Assembly (NCBI GenBank): GCA_015519975.1
Contig: WIAL01000065.1
Coordinates: 1 to 64,000, forward strand
Length of the DNA stretch: 64,000 nucleotides
Origin: Hydrogenothermaceae bacterium
Lineage (GTDB): Bacteria; Aquificota; Aquificia; Aquificales; Hydrogenothermaceae
Direction of reading: 5' to 3'
Below are positions 52,962 to 61,999 of this stretch, one piece after another. A program made the position numbers and the translations under genes. The notes under the pieces were generated by a model that saw only the letters and a list, made by a program, of their open reading frames with translations, was not told the origin of the DNA and ran no database searches. The stretch's first letter is position 1; each line of letters begins with the position of its first letter.

Positions 52962-55616
52962 ATGGCTGTAGTTGATGAATACAAAAATAAATCAATAGAA
53001 GAAACGTTAGTAGAACTTGGAGTTAATAAAGAAAAAGGCCTCACAGAGGAAGAAGCAAAAGAAAGATTAAAAAAGTACGGACCCAATGAGATTCCCGAGA
53101 AAGAGGAACCACTCTGGCACAGGATATTTCGGCGTTTCTGGGGGCCTATTCCGTGGATGATAGAAATAGCGGCCATCCTCTCTGCATCTGTTCAGAAATG
53201 GGAAGATTTTACAATCATAATGATTCTTCTGTTCGTGAATGCAGGTGTTGATTTCTGGCAGGAGCATAAAGCTCTTTCTGCATTAAAGGTTTTAAAACAG
53301 AAGTTGGCAAGAAAAGCTATAGTCCTCAGAGACGGTGTCTGGAAAGAGATAGATGCAAAATATATTGTTCCAGGGGATATAGTAAAACTCAGGATAGGGG
53401 ATATTATCCCTGCTGATATGAAACTTATAGAAGGTGATTTTATTCTTGTAGATCAGTCAGCCCTGACAGGAGAGTCTCTCCCTGTTACTAAAAAAGCTGG
53501 AGATGTTGCCTATGCAAACTCTATTGTAAAACAGGGTGAAATGATTGCAGTCGTAGTTGCAACTGGACTTAATACATATTTTGGAAAAACGGTTAAACTT
53601 GTAGCTCAGGCAGAGAGAGAACAGCGTTCTCACCTTCAGGAAATGGTTATTAAGGTTGGAAACTTTCTCATTGTAATTACTATATTTCTCGTGGCAATCA
53701 TTATATTAGTTGGAATATCACGGCATGAATCCTATATAGAACTGCTTAGATTCTCCCTTGTATTAACAGTTTCGGCTATTCCAGTTGCACTACCTGCTGT
53801 CCTTACGGTTACAATGGCAATAGGAGCCCTTTCCTTAGCAAGAAAACAGGCTATCGTCAGCAGGCTTGCTTCAATTGAAGAGATGTCTGGAATGGATATT
53901 CTTTGTTCTGATAAAACAGGAACCCTTACAAAAAATCAGATGACAATTTCCATTCCATATACGGTAGATGGTTATAAAACAGAAGATGTGATATTTTATG
54001 CAGCTCTTGCTTCAAAAGAAGAAAATAAAGATCCAATTGAAATCCCAATATTTGACTGGCTAAAAGAACATAATCTTTACGATAAGCTGAAAGAATGGAA
54101 ACAGATTAAATTCATTCCATTTGACCCTGTAAGAAAAAGAACAGAAGCTATCGTAGAACATAATGGAACCCAATTGTTGGTGGCTAAAGGGGCGCCTCAA
54201 GTTATTATTGAAATGTGTGATGATTCAGAATTCGATAAAGAAGTTGTTTATCAAAAAGTAGAAGAGTTTGCACAAAACGGATTCAGAACTTTAGGAGTAG
54301 CATACAAAAAACCTGACGAACCAAAATTTAATTTTGTAGGTCTTATTCCGCTGTTTGATCCGCCCCGGGAAGATTCAAAAGAGGCAGTAGAAGAGGCAAA
54401 AAGACTCGGTGTAGAAGTGAAAATGGTGACAGGTGATAATATCGCTGTTGCCAGATATATAGCCAAGATACTCGGTATCGGAGAAAAGATATACGATATA
54501 AAACAGCTTAGAGGTGAGACTTACGAAGAATACACAGTTTTAGCAGAAGTAATAGCAAAGGCTATTTATCAGAAACTAAGTCCACACGTGACTGAAAAGG
54601 AAGCTGAGAAGTTTGCAGAAGAAATTGCCCAACTGGTAGAACAGGAACTTGAAAGAAGAAAACTACCTAAAGGAATAGTTAAAAGACATGAATCAGAAAT
54701 TATTAAAATTATCGAAGAAGCAAACGGTTTTGCACAGGTATTTCCGGAAGATAAATATTTTATTGTTGATAAACTTCAGAAAGCAGAACATATCGTAGGA
54801 ATGACTGGAGACGGTGTTAACGATGCACCAGCACTTAGAAAAGCCGATTGTGGTATTGCTGTGGCAGGAGCTACTGACGCTGCAAGGGCTGCTGCTGATA
54901 TTGTTCTTCTTGCCCCTGGTCTAAAAGTGATAGTTGATGCAATCAGAATCTCAAGAGAAATCTTCAGAAGAATGGAATCTTACACTATCTACAGAATTGC
55001 AGAGACAATCAGAATAATCCTGTTTATGACCCTTTCCATCGTGATATTTAACTTTTATCCAATCACGGCTCTTATGATTATCCTCTTGGCATTATTAAAC
55101 GATATTCCTATACTTACGATTGCCTATGACAATGAAAAAGCTTCCCCAAAACCTCAAACCTGGGACATGACAGAGATTCTTGTTCTCTCATCCTGGCTTG
55201 GAGTGGCAGGAGTTATTTCTTCATTTACGCTGTATTTCTTACTTGTAGAATACTGGAAACTTCCAATGGATATGATTCAGTCAATTATATTCACAAAACT
55301 AATTGTTGCTGGACATAACACTATTTTTAACACAAGAAGAAAAACATGGTTCTGGATTAAGCCTTGGCCTTCACCTGCTTTATTCTGGGCAACAATAGGA
55401 ACAAGCTTTATTGGAACAGTTATAGCAGTTTATGGATTTGACCTTATTACACCTGTTGGATGGAAATGGGGAATATTTATATGGGGATATGCAATGGTAT
55501 GGTTCCTATTTAACGATGCTGTAAAAGTATTTTTCTTCCACGTTTACAGAAATAAAAGATTTGCTTTTGGAAAATTTATAGGATTTAAGAAAAAAATAAG
55601 ACCTAATGAAATTTAA
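52962..55616 (+). CDS. P3A-type proton-pumping ATPase (first copy)
   Basis: 884 aa, related to fungal/plant plasma-membrane H+-ATPases. Actuator LTGESLPV, phosphorylation motif DKTGTLTKNQ (Asp317), KGAPQVIIE, MVTGDN and GMTGDGVNDAPALRKAD. Helix M6 carries LLALLNDIPIL, the Asp of which matches the proton-binding Asp of P3A pumps, and M2 has LLFVNAGVDFWQEHKA. No autoinhibitory tail. Expels H+ using ATP. GGAGG upstream. A second copy lies at 58092, sharing nearly identical DNA blocks with this one. Confidence 0.95.
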   Translation: MAVVDEYKNKSIEETLVELGVNKEKGLTEEEAKERLKKYGPNEIPEKEEPLWHRIFRRFWGPIPWMIEIAAILSASVQKWEDFTIIMILLFVNAGVDFWQEHKALSALKVLKQKLARKAIVLRDGVWKEIDAKYIVPGDIVKLRIGDIIPADMKLIEGDFILVDQSALTGESLPVTKKAGDVAYANSIVKQGEMIAVVVATGLNTYFGKTVKLVAQAEREQRSHLQEMVIKVGNFLIVITIFLVAIIILVGISRHESYIELLRFSLVLTVSAIPVALPAVLTVTMAIGALSLARKQAIVSRLASIEEMSGMDILCSDKTGTLTKNQMTISIPYTVDGYKTEDVIFYAALASKEENKDPIEIPIFDWLKEHNLYDKLKEWKQIKFIPFDPVRKRTEAIVEHNGTQLLVAKGAPQVIIEMCDDSEFDKEVVYQKVEEFAQNGFRTLGVAYKKPDEPKFNFVGLIPLFDPPREDSKEAVEEAKRLGVEVKMVTGDNIAVARYIAKILGIGEKIYDIKQLRGETYEEYTVLAEVIAKAIYQKLSPHVTEKEAEKFAEEIAQLVEQELERRKLPKGIVKRHESEIIKIIEEANGFAQVFPEDKYFIVDKLQKAEHIVGMTGDGVNDAPALRKADCGIAVAGATDAARAAADIVLLAPGLKVIVDAIRISREIFRRMESYTIYRIAETIRIILFMTLSIVIFNFYPITALMIILLALLNDIPILTIAYDNEKASPKPQTWDMTEILVLSSWLGVAGVISSFTLYFLLVEYWKLPMDMIQSIIFTKLIVAGHNTIFNTRRKTWFWIKPWPSPALFWATIGTSFIGTVIAVYGFDLITPVGWKWGIFIWGYAMVWFLFNDAVKVFFFHVYRNKRFAFGKFIGFKKKIRPNEI
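53097..53137 (+). repeat. 41-nt block identical to 58227-58267 (proton ATPase genes)
   Basis: Exact DNA identity between the two ATPase genes at the helix M1 region (encodes EKEEPLWHRIFRRF), while neighbouring codons differ at many third positions. Paired with 58227-58267. Confidence 0.85.
53481..53578 (+). repeat. 98-nt block almost identical to 58611-58708 (proton ATPase genes)
   Basis: One mismatch in 98 nt with 58611-58708, within the actuator-domain region. Flanking coding sequence is much less similar at DNA level. Confidence 0.85.
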
Positions 55617-55629
55617 GGAGGAGTTTATT

Positions 55630-56544
55630 ATGACTAATTTTGAGATACCTGCGGATGTGCCGGAGGACAAGATTAATGAATATATAAAGAATATGAATGA
55701 AATCACCGGCGGAAGCGGAAGGCTTATGCTTTTCGCTGGTGATCAGAAAGTAGAACATCTGAACGATGACTTTTATGGAGAAGGAATTCCATTAGATGAT
55801 ACTCATCCTGAGCATCTTTTTAGAATAGCCTCTCTTGCGAAAATAGGTGTATTTGCAACTCAGATGGGATTAATAGCAAGATACGGTAGGAAATACCCAA
55901 CAGTTTCTTACCTTGTAAAAATAAACTCAAAAACAAATCTTGTCCCTTATGAAATAAGAGATCCGATAAGCCTTGCTTGGTATTCATTTGAGCAAGTTTT
56001 AGATTTTAGAGAAAAGTCTGGACTGAAAATCTACGGTATCGGTTATACGGTTTATTTAGGAAGTGAGTTTGAACATAAAATGCTGAAACAGGCTGCACAG
56101 CTTATCTACGAAACACATCGACAAGGTATGATTGCTGTTTTATGGATGTATCCTAAAGGAAAAGCCATAAAAGATGAACACGACCCACATCTGATAGCAG
56201 GGGCGGCAGGCGTAGCAAACTGCCTTGGAGCTGATTTTGTAAAAGTGAAAGTTCCTTATAAAGAAGGGCATAAATCTGCAGAGGCTTTGAAAGAGGCTGT
56301 TTTAGCTGCAGGAAATACGGGAATTCTCTGTGAAGGAGGTAAAAAAGAAAATCCTGAACAGTTCTTGACTGAACTTTACGAGCAGATACATATAGGAGGA
56401 GCAAGAGGAAACGGGACAGGAAGAAATATTCATCAAAACACACTTGAAGATGCCGTAAGAATGGCCAACGCAATTTATGCAATAACTGTTGAGAACAAAA
56501 CTGTAGAAAAAGCTTTACAAATTCTAAAAGGAGAACCATTATAA
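55630..56544 (+). CDS. Class I aldolase (archaeal-type FBP aldolase/DeoC-LacD superfamily)
   Basis: 304 aa TIM barrel. RLMLFAGDQKVEHLNDDFYG start, GADFVKVKVPYKEG with candidate Schiff-base Lys205 or Lys207, GGKKENPEQFL and GARGNGTGRNIHQ (phosphate-binding C-terminus), the archaeal-type fructose-bisphosphate aldolase pattern. With PEP synthase it could serve gluconeogenesis. The ATG at 55630 has GGAGG upstream; an upstream ATG (55606) overlaps the ATPase gene and lacks one. 16 nt to the flavoprotein gene. Confidence 0.85.
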   Translation: MTNFEIPADVPEDKINEYIKNMNEITGGSGRLMLFAGDQKVEHLNDDFYGEGIPLDDTHPEHLFRIASLAKIGVFATQMGLIARYGRKYPTVSYLVKINSKTNLVPYEIRDPISLAWYSFEQVLDFREKSGLKIYGIGYTVYLGSEFEHKMLKQAAQLIYETHRQGMIAVLWMYPKGKAIKDEHDPHLIAGAAGVANCLGADFVKVKVPYKEGHKSAEALKEAVLAAGNTGILCEGGKKENPEQFLTELYEQIHIGGARGNGTGRNIHQNTLEDAVRMANAIYAITVENKTVEKALQILKGEPL

Positions 56545-56560
56545 AAAATGGAGGGTCAAA

Positions 56561-57961
56561 ATGGAAAAATATGATGTAGTAGTTATTGGAGCAGGGCCTG
56601 GAGGAACGCCAGCAGCAGAATTTCTGGCTAAAAAAGGGAAAAAGGTTCTATTGATAGACGAAAGAGGAAAGCCTGGAGGAGAATGTTTATTTGAAGGATG
56701 TATTCCATCAAAAATTCTTGAAACTTCTGCAGATTACTTTTATCAGGCAAAAAAATTAGATATTTTCGGAATAGATATCGAAGGGAATATAAAAGTAAAC
56801 TGGAAAAATGTTATAAAAAGAAAAGATAATATTCTTGAAAAAAGAGCAAATGCCGCACTTCAAAGACTCAGCCAGATACCAAACTTAGTTTTTAAAGAAG
56901 GAAAAGGAAGTTTTATTTCTGAGAATCAGATTGAAATAAAAAAATCAGATGGTTCAACAGAGACGGTAGAATTTGAAAAAGCTCTTATTGCAACAGGTTC
57001 TTCTCCTTTTATCCCACCAATTGAAGGGAACGGAGTGGATAAAGTTTGGACAAACAGAACTATATTTGATGTTGAGGATCTTCCAGACTCTATTCTTATT
57101 GTAGGTGGAGGGCCAATAGGAATAGAATTTGGTCAAATGTTTAATAAATTAGGTGTAAAAGTAGTTATTGTTGAGCTTATGGAAAGAATACTTATGCCTG
57201 TAGATGAAGAGTTTGCACTGATTTTACAGGATAAAATTCAAAAAGATGGGATAGAACTTCATCTAAAATCTCTTGTGAAAAGAATTGATTTTGAAAACGA
57301 GAGATTTAAAATATCCTTTGAAAAAGAAGGTAATCTTCAAACGGTAGGAGTAGAAAAAGTTTTAGTCGCCGTTGGAAGAAAACCAAATGTAGAAGGACTT
57401 GATCTTGAGAAAGCTAATGTTGAGTACGACAAAAAAGGTATTATCACTAATCAGTATTATCAAACATCAAATCCAGATATTTACGCAGCAGGAGACGTTA
57501 TAAAAGAGCCAAAATTCCAGCACCTTGCAAGAAATCAGGCATTAGCTGCTGCAAAAAATATGTTAGAAGGAAACAAATATAGTATCGATCTTGATAAACT
57601 ATCGTGGGTTTTATTCTCTGACCCTGAAATAGCTTCTGCCGGACTTACAGAAGAGCAGGCAAAGAATAGAGGAATAGATTACATAGTAGGTAAATACCCT
57701 TATCAGATAGATGCAAGGGCACAGATATTTGATACTGATTTTGGATATTTGAAATATGTTGTAAATAAGCAAACCAATGAAATCATAGGCGTTCATATAA
57801 TGACAGAGGGTTCTTCTTCTCTTGTAGGAGAGGCTTCCGTTATCGTTGCAAATAAGTTAACCTTAGAACAGGTCGCCAACGGAATACATCCTCATCCGAC
57901 CTTAACAGAAAGTTTTGAATTTTTAGCAAAAAATATGCTTATGGAGGGAAAATATGTGTGA
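56561..57961 (+). CDS. Dihydrolipoamide-dehydrogenase-like flavoprotein disulfide reductase
   Basis: 466 aa. FAD motif GAGPGG (10-15), redox-active ECLFEGC (Cys42, Cys47), second Rossmann ILIVGGGPIGIEFGQ, IYAAGDV, and the acid-base pair in HPHPTLTESFEF near the C-terminus, as in Lpd. Could be the E3 of a 2-oxoacid dehydrogenase or another dithiol/mercuric-type reductase; no E1/E2 genes are nearby, so the partner is unknown. It overlaps the 45-aa membrane protein gene by 8 nt. Confidence 0.9.
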   Translation: MEKYDVVVIGAGPGGTPAAEFLAKKGKKVLLIDERGKPGGECLFEGCIPSKILETSADYFYQAKKLDIFGIDIEGNIKVNWKNVIKRKDNILEKRANAALQRLSQIPNLVFKEGKGSFISENQIEIKKSDGSTETVEFEKALIATGSSPFIPPIEGNGVDKVWTNRTIFDVEDLPDSILIVGGGPIGIEFGQMFNKLGVKVVIVELMERILMPVDEEFALILQDKIQKDGIELHLKSLVKRIDFENERFKISFEKEGNLQTVGVEKVLVAVGRKPNVEGLDLEKANVEYDKKGIITNQYYQTSNPDIYAAGDVIKEPKFQHLARNQALAAAKNMLEGNKYSIDLDKLSWVLFSDPEIASAGLTEEQAKNRGIDYIVGKYPYQIDARAQIFDTDFGYLKYVVNKQTNEIIGVHIMTEGSSSLVGEASVIVANKLTLEQVANGIHPHPTLTESFEFLAKNMLMEGKYV

Positions 57962-58091
57962 AAAAGATATTTTATTCTGTATTTTTTATTATTTAGGTTA
58001 TATAGCAATAGGAGGAGCTTTACTTGCAGGCTTTTTTATTTTTTCAGACTGGATGAAAAGAAAAAGACAGGAAGAACAGGAGGGAAAATAA
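57954..58091 (+). CDS. 45-aa single-span membrane protein, candidate proton-ATPase subunit
   Basis: Not recognised; too short for standard gene calls. ATG at 57954 has GGAGG 7-8 nt upstream; TAA at 58089-58091 is followed at once by the ATPase ATG (TAA-ATG). Residues 1-5 MCEKD, then a ~25-residue hydrophobic helix (ILFCIFYYLGYIAIG, then GALLAGFFIF) and a charged tail (DWMKRKRQEEQEGK). The positive tail predicts a cytoplasmic C-terminus. Size and topology resemble small P-type ATPase regulators such as KdpF, Pmp1 or sarcolipin. Coupled translation with one pump but no copy ahead of the first pump suggests a specific partner of ATPase 2 (inference). Confidence 0.7.
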   Translation: MCEKDILFCIFYYLGYIAIGGALLAGFFIFSDWMKRKRQEEQEGK

Positions 58092-60761
58092 ATGACTGTT
58101 ATTGATGAAGTTAAAGATAAACCTGTAGGAGAGGTAATTAAAGAATTTCAAACAGATTTAAAAAAAGGACTGTCTGAAGAAGAAGTAAAAGAACGACTGA
58201 AAAAATACGGACTAAATGAGATACCAGAGAAAGAGGAACCACTCTGGCACAGGATATTTCGGCGTTTTTGGGGCCCTATTCCGTGGATGATTGAGATAGC
58301 AGCTATCCTTTCTGCATCTGTTCAAAAGTGGGAAGATTTTACAATCATAATGATTCTTCTGTTTGTGAATGCAGGCGTTGATTTCTGGCAGGAGCACAAA
58401 GCTCTTTCTGCCCTGAAAGTTTTAAAAGAAAAACTTGCTAAGAAGACGATAGTCCTCAGAGACGGTGTCTGGAAAGAAATAGATGCACGGTATGTTGTTC
58501 CAGGTGATGTGATAAAACTGAAAATAGGAGACATTATTCCTGCTGATGTTAAACTTGCAGAAGGGGATTTTATCCTTGTGGATCAATCTGCCCTTACAGG
58601 TGAGTCTCTTCCTGTTACTAAAAAAGCTGGAGATGTTGCCTATGCAAACTCTATTGTAAAACAGGGAGAAATGATTGCAGTCGTAGTTGCAACTGGACTT
58701 AATACATACTTTGGAAAAACAGTAAAACTTGTAGCAAAAGCGGAGAGAGAGCAACGTTCACACTTTCAAGAGATGGTTATTAAAGTTGGAAACTTTTTAA
58801 TAGTGCTTACACTTATAATTGTTGCTTTGATGATTTTATTTGAGTTAAATCGAGGTGCTGACTGGAAAGAACTGCTAAGATTTTCACTTGTTTTAACGGT
58901 AGCAGCTATTCCTGTTGCACTACCTGCCGTCTTAACTGTTACTATGGCAATAGGAGCTTTATACCTTGCAAAGCGTCAGGTTATTGTAAGTAGACTCGCA
59001 TCAATAGAAGAGTTGGCAGGGGTAGATGTTCTTTGTTCTGATAAAACAGGAACATTAACAAAAAACCAAATGACAACATCAGTTCCATTTACTGTAGATG
59101 GATATAAATCTGAAGATCTTATGTTTTATGCGGCTTTAGCATCAAAAGAAGAAAACAAAGACCCTATTGAAATTCCAATATTTGATTGGCTAAAAGAACA
59201 CAATCTTTATGAAAAAGTAAAAAAATGTAAGCAAAAAAAGTTTATCCCTTTTGACCCTGTAAGAAAAAGAACAGAGGCTTTAGTGGAATGTGATGGTAAA
59301 GAAATAGTAGTTACAAAAGGAGCACCTCAAGTAATTATAGAACTTTGCAATCCATCAGAATTTAATAAAGAAGTAGCTTATCAAAGAGTAGAAGAGTTTG
59401 CTGAAAACGGCTTTAGGACATTAGGAGTTGCATATAAAAAACCTGAAGAAGAAGAGTTTCATTTTGTAGGTCTGATTCCTCTATTTGATCCTCCAAGAGA
59501 AGATTCAAAACCGGCTATTGAGGAAGCTAGAAAATACGGTGTAGAAGTTAAAATGGTAACTGGAGATAATATAGCAGTTGCCAAATATATAGCAAAAATT
59601 TTAGGTATTGGAGATAAGATTTACAGTGCAAGAGAACTTCGTGGACAAACCTATGAAGAGTATGTTGTACTTGCAAAAGTAATAACAAAAGCTCTTTTAG
59701 AAGTTGAAGAAAATCTTTCAGAAGAAGAAGCAGAAAAAAGAGCTCAAAAAATCGCAAAACTTGTGGAAAAAGAGCTTGAAAATACTAAACTTCCTGTTGG
59801 AACAGTAAAAAGACACGAATCAGAAATCATCAAGATCATCGAAGAAGCAAACGGTTTTGCTGAAGTATTCCCTGAAGATAAATATTTTATTGTTGATAAA
59901 CTTCAAAAAGCCGACCATATAGTTGGAATGACAGGTGATGGTGTTAATGACGCACCAGCACTTAGAAAAGCTGATGCAGGAATAGCAGTTTCTAATGCAA
60001 CCGATGCTGCCCGTGCTGCAGCAGACCTTGTTTTACTCGCACCTGGTTTGATGGTTATTGTAAAAGCTATAGAAATAGCCCGTCAGATATTTGGACGAAT
60101 GGAAGCATACACAATATACAGGATTGCTGAAACGATAAGGGTTGTTTTCTTTATGGCTTTATCCATTATGATATTCCAGTTTTACCCTGTTACTGCTTTA
60201 ATGATTATTCTCTTAGCATTGTTAAACGATATACCAATCCTATCTATAGCCTATGACAATGCTAAAATATCCCCAAAACCTGTTCGGTGGGATATGTATG
60301 AGATAAATATAATGGCTTTCTGGCTGGGAGTGGCAGGGGTTATATCTTCATTCACATTATTCTTCTTATTAGTGGAATACTGGAAATTACCTGAAGATTT
60401 AATCCAGTCTATAATCTTTACAAAACTTGTAGTTGCAGGACACGGAACGATTTACAACACCCGTGTTAAAGACTGGTTCTGGAAAAAACCATGGCCTTCA
60501 CCAATTCTTTTTGTAGCGACTTTTGGAACAAGAATTTTAGGAACATTTATAGCTGTTTACGGATTTGGTCTGATAACTCCTGTTGGCTGGGGCTGGGCAT
60601 TGTTTATATGGGGATATGCGATGGTATGGTTCTTCTTTAACGATGCTGTAAAAATGGCTATTTTAAAAATGTACTGGGAAAAGAAATTTTTCTTTGCTCC
60701 AGGGCATTTTACGTGGTTAAAGAAAGAAATGGGTGAAAAAGTAGAACAAGGACATAGTTAA
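58092..60761 (+). CDS. P3A-type proton-pumping ATPase (second copy)
   Basis: 889 aa, closely related to the pump at 52962 along its length. All motifs are intact: LTGESLPV, DKTGTLTKNQ (Asp317), KGAPQVIIE, GMTGDGVNDAPAL, M6 LLALLNDIPIL with the proton-site Asp. Differences concentrate in the extreme N-terminus, the nucleotide domain surface, and the C-terminal tail (EKKFFFAPGHFTWL). Two active-looking paralogues imply a heteromeric or conditionally expressed pump. ATG directly after the 45-aa gene; TTG of the NRAMP gene directly after its stop. Confidence 0.95.
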   Translation: MTVIDEVKDKPVGEVIKEFQTDLKKGLSEEEVKERLKKYGLNEIPEKEEPLWHRIFRRFWGPIPWMIEIAAILSASVQKWEDFTIIMILLFVNAGVDFWQEHKALSALKVLKEKLAKKTIVLRDGVWKEIDARYVVPGDVIKLKIGDIIPADVKLAEGDFILVDQSALTGESLPVTKKAGDVAYANSIVKQGEMIAVVVATGLNTYFGKTVKLVAKAEREQRSHFQEMVIKVGNFLIVLTLIIVALMILFELNRGADWKELLRFSLVLTVAAIPVALPAVLTVTMAIGALYLAKRQVIVSRLASIEELAGVDVLCSDKTGTLTKNQMTTSVPFTVDGYKSEDLMFYAALASKEENKDPIEIPIFDWLKEHNLYEKVKKCKQKKFIPFDPVRKRTEALVECDGKEIVVTKGAPQVIIELCNPSEFNKEVAYQRVEEFAENGFRTLGVAYKKPEEEEFHFVGLIPLFDPPREDSKPAIEEARKYGVEVKMVTGDNIAVAKYIAKILGIGDKIYSARELRGQTYEEYVVLAKVITKALLEVEENLSEEEAEKRAQKIAKLVEKELENTKLPVGTVKRHESEIIKIIEEANGFAEVFPEDKYFIVDKLQKADHIVGMTGDGVNDAPALRKADAGIAVSNATDAARAAADLVLLAPGLMVIVKAIEIARQIFGRMEAYTIYRIAETIRVVFFMALSIMIFQFYPVTALMIILLALLNDIPILSIAYDNAKISPKPVRWDMYEINIMAFWLGVAGVISSFTLFFLLVEYWKLPEDLIQSIIFTKLVVAGHGTIYNTRVKDWFWKKPWPSPILFVATFGTRILGTFIAVYGFGLITPVGWGWALFIWGYAMVWFFFNDAVKMAILKMYWEKKFFFAPGHFTWLKKEMGEKVEQGHS
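58227..58267 (+). repeat. 41-nt block identical to 53097-53137 (proton ATPase genes)
   Basis: Partner of 53097-53137; encodes EKEEPLWHRIFRRF with identical codons. Confidence 0.85.
58611..58708 (+). repeat. 98-nt block almost identical to 53481-53578 (proton ATPase genes)
   Basis: Partner of 53481-53578, one mismatch, between stretches of lower DNA similarity. Confidence 0.85.
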
Positions 60762-61982
60762 TTGAAAGAAAGTAAAAAAAGGTTAAGAAATTTAAAAAAG
60801 CTTGGACCTGGAATAATAACTGGCGGGGCTGGGGACGATCCTGCCGGTATTCTTACATATACTATTGTTGGAGCTACAACAGGATTTTCCCAGTTGTGGT
60901 TAATGCTTTTGTCAACTCCTATGATGATTGCCGTTCAAGATACAGCAGCAAAATTAGCCCTTGTTACAGGGAAAAGTCTGCCGGAAATACTTAATGCTTA
61001 TTATTCAAGAAAACTTACATATTTTATTGTCTTAAGTCTTGCGGTAGCTAATATTTTTACAATAGGAGCAGATTTGGAAGCAATTGCAGCTATTCTTGAG
61101 ATAATAACAGGGATTAAGGCAATTTACTTATTAATTCCTATTACATTTTTAATTGCTTATTTAGTCATATTTAAAGCTTATAAAACAGTTAAAAAAGTTT
61201 TAATAGTCCTTACATCTTTACTTGCTGTTTATATTATTTCTGCTATTCTTGCTAAGCCAGATTTAAAACAGATGATTCTTGACACCTTTATTCCACAAAT
61301 AAAACCTGATTTAGCTTTTATTCTTGCTGCACTTGGACTTTTGGGTACCACTATTTCTCCTTATATGATTTTCTGGCAGGCATCTGAAGAGAAAGAAGAA
61401 CATGCAACAGTTTCACAGGCAAAAGTTATGGAAGCAGATACAGCCCTTGGAATGATTTATTCTAATGTTATTGCTTACGCAATTATTGTATCTTCTGCAG
61501 TTATACTATTTGGACATAAAGAAATTCAGACTATAGCAGATGCAGCACTTGCACTTAAGCCTGCTGCTGGAGAATATGCATTTTTATTATTTAGTATAGG
61601 AGTTATAGTATCTGGATTCCTTGCAATACCTGTTTTAGCTGGTTCTACAGCTTATGCTGTAGCAGATACATTTGGATGGCGTGAGGGAATGGATAACAAA
61701 GTAAGTGATGCAAAAGGATTTTATTTAGTATTTTTAGGTTCTTTGTTTGTGGGAGATTTGATTAATTTATCTGGTATATCTACAGTTGATGCTCTTTATT
61801 ACAGCCAAATTTTTGATGGAACATTATTGCCTATATTAAGTGGATTATTATTTGTTTTGGGAAATAATAAAAAAATATTAGGAAAATACATAAATAAAAA
61901 GTTTAATAATGTATTTTTAATACTGACATTTATAGTCTCTATTATTGCCACAATTTATATGTTTTATACCTTATTGACTTAA
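60762..61982 (+). CDS. NRAMP-family transporter with non-canonical metal site (NRMT-like)
   Basis: 406 aa, about 11 helices. LGPGIITGGAGDDPAGILTY matches helix 1 of NRAMP, but the DPGN motif reads DPAG (Asp26, Gly29 in place of Asn), and helix 6, normally MPHN, reads SPYM in GTTISPYMIFWQAS. Loss of the metal-selective Met and Asn is reported for NRAMP-related Mg2+ transporters, so Mg2+ or another hard cation is more likely than Mn2+/Fe2+ (inference from memory). TTG start directly after the ATPase stop, with a weak AGGA. Confidence 0.85.
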   Translation: MKESKKRLRNLKKLGPGIITGGAGDDPAGILTYTIVGATTGFSQLWLMLLSTPMMIAVQDTAAKLALVTGKSLPEILNAYYSRKLTYFIVLSLAVANIFTIGADLEAIAAILEIITGIKAIYLLIPITFLIAYLVIFKAYKTVKKVLIVLTSLLAVYIISAILAKPDLKQMILDTFIPQIKPDLAFILAALGLLGTTISPYMIFWQASEEKEEHATVSQAKVMEADTALGMIYSNVIAYAIIVSSAVILFGHKEIQTIADAALALKPAAGEYAFLLFSIGVIVSGFLAIPVLAGSTAYAVADTFGWREGMDNKVSDAKGFYLVFLGSLFVGDLINLSGISTVDALYYSQIFDGTLLPILSGLLFVLGNNKKILGKYINKKFNNVFLILTFIVSIIATIYMFYTLLT

Positions 61983-61999
61983 TTAATTGGAGGTAAAGT

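Noticed and set aside
52763-53176. 137-aa minus-strand frame across the ppsA/ATPase junction
   Set aside because: Antisense shadow of conserved coding sequence at both ends; no ribosome site or family match.
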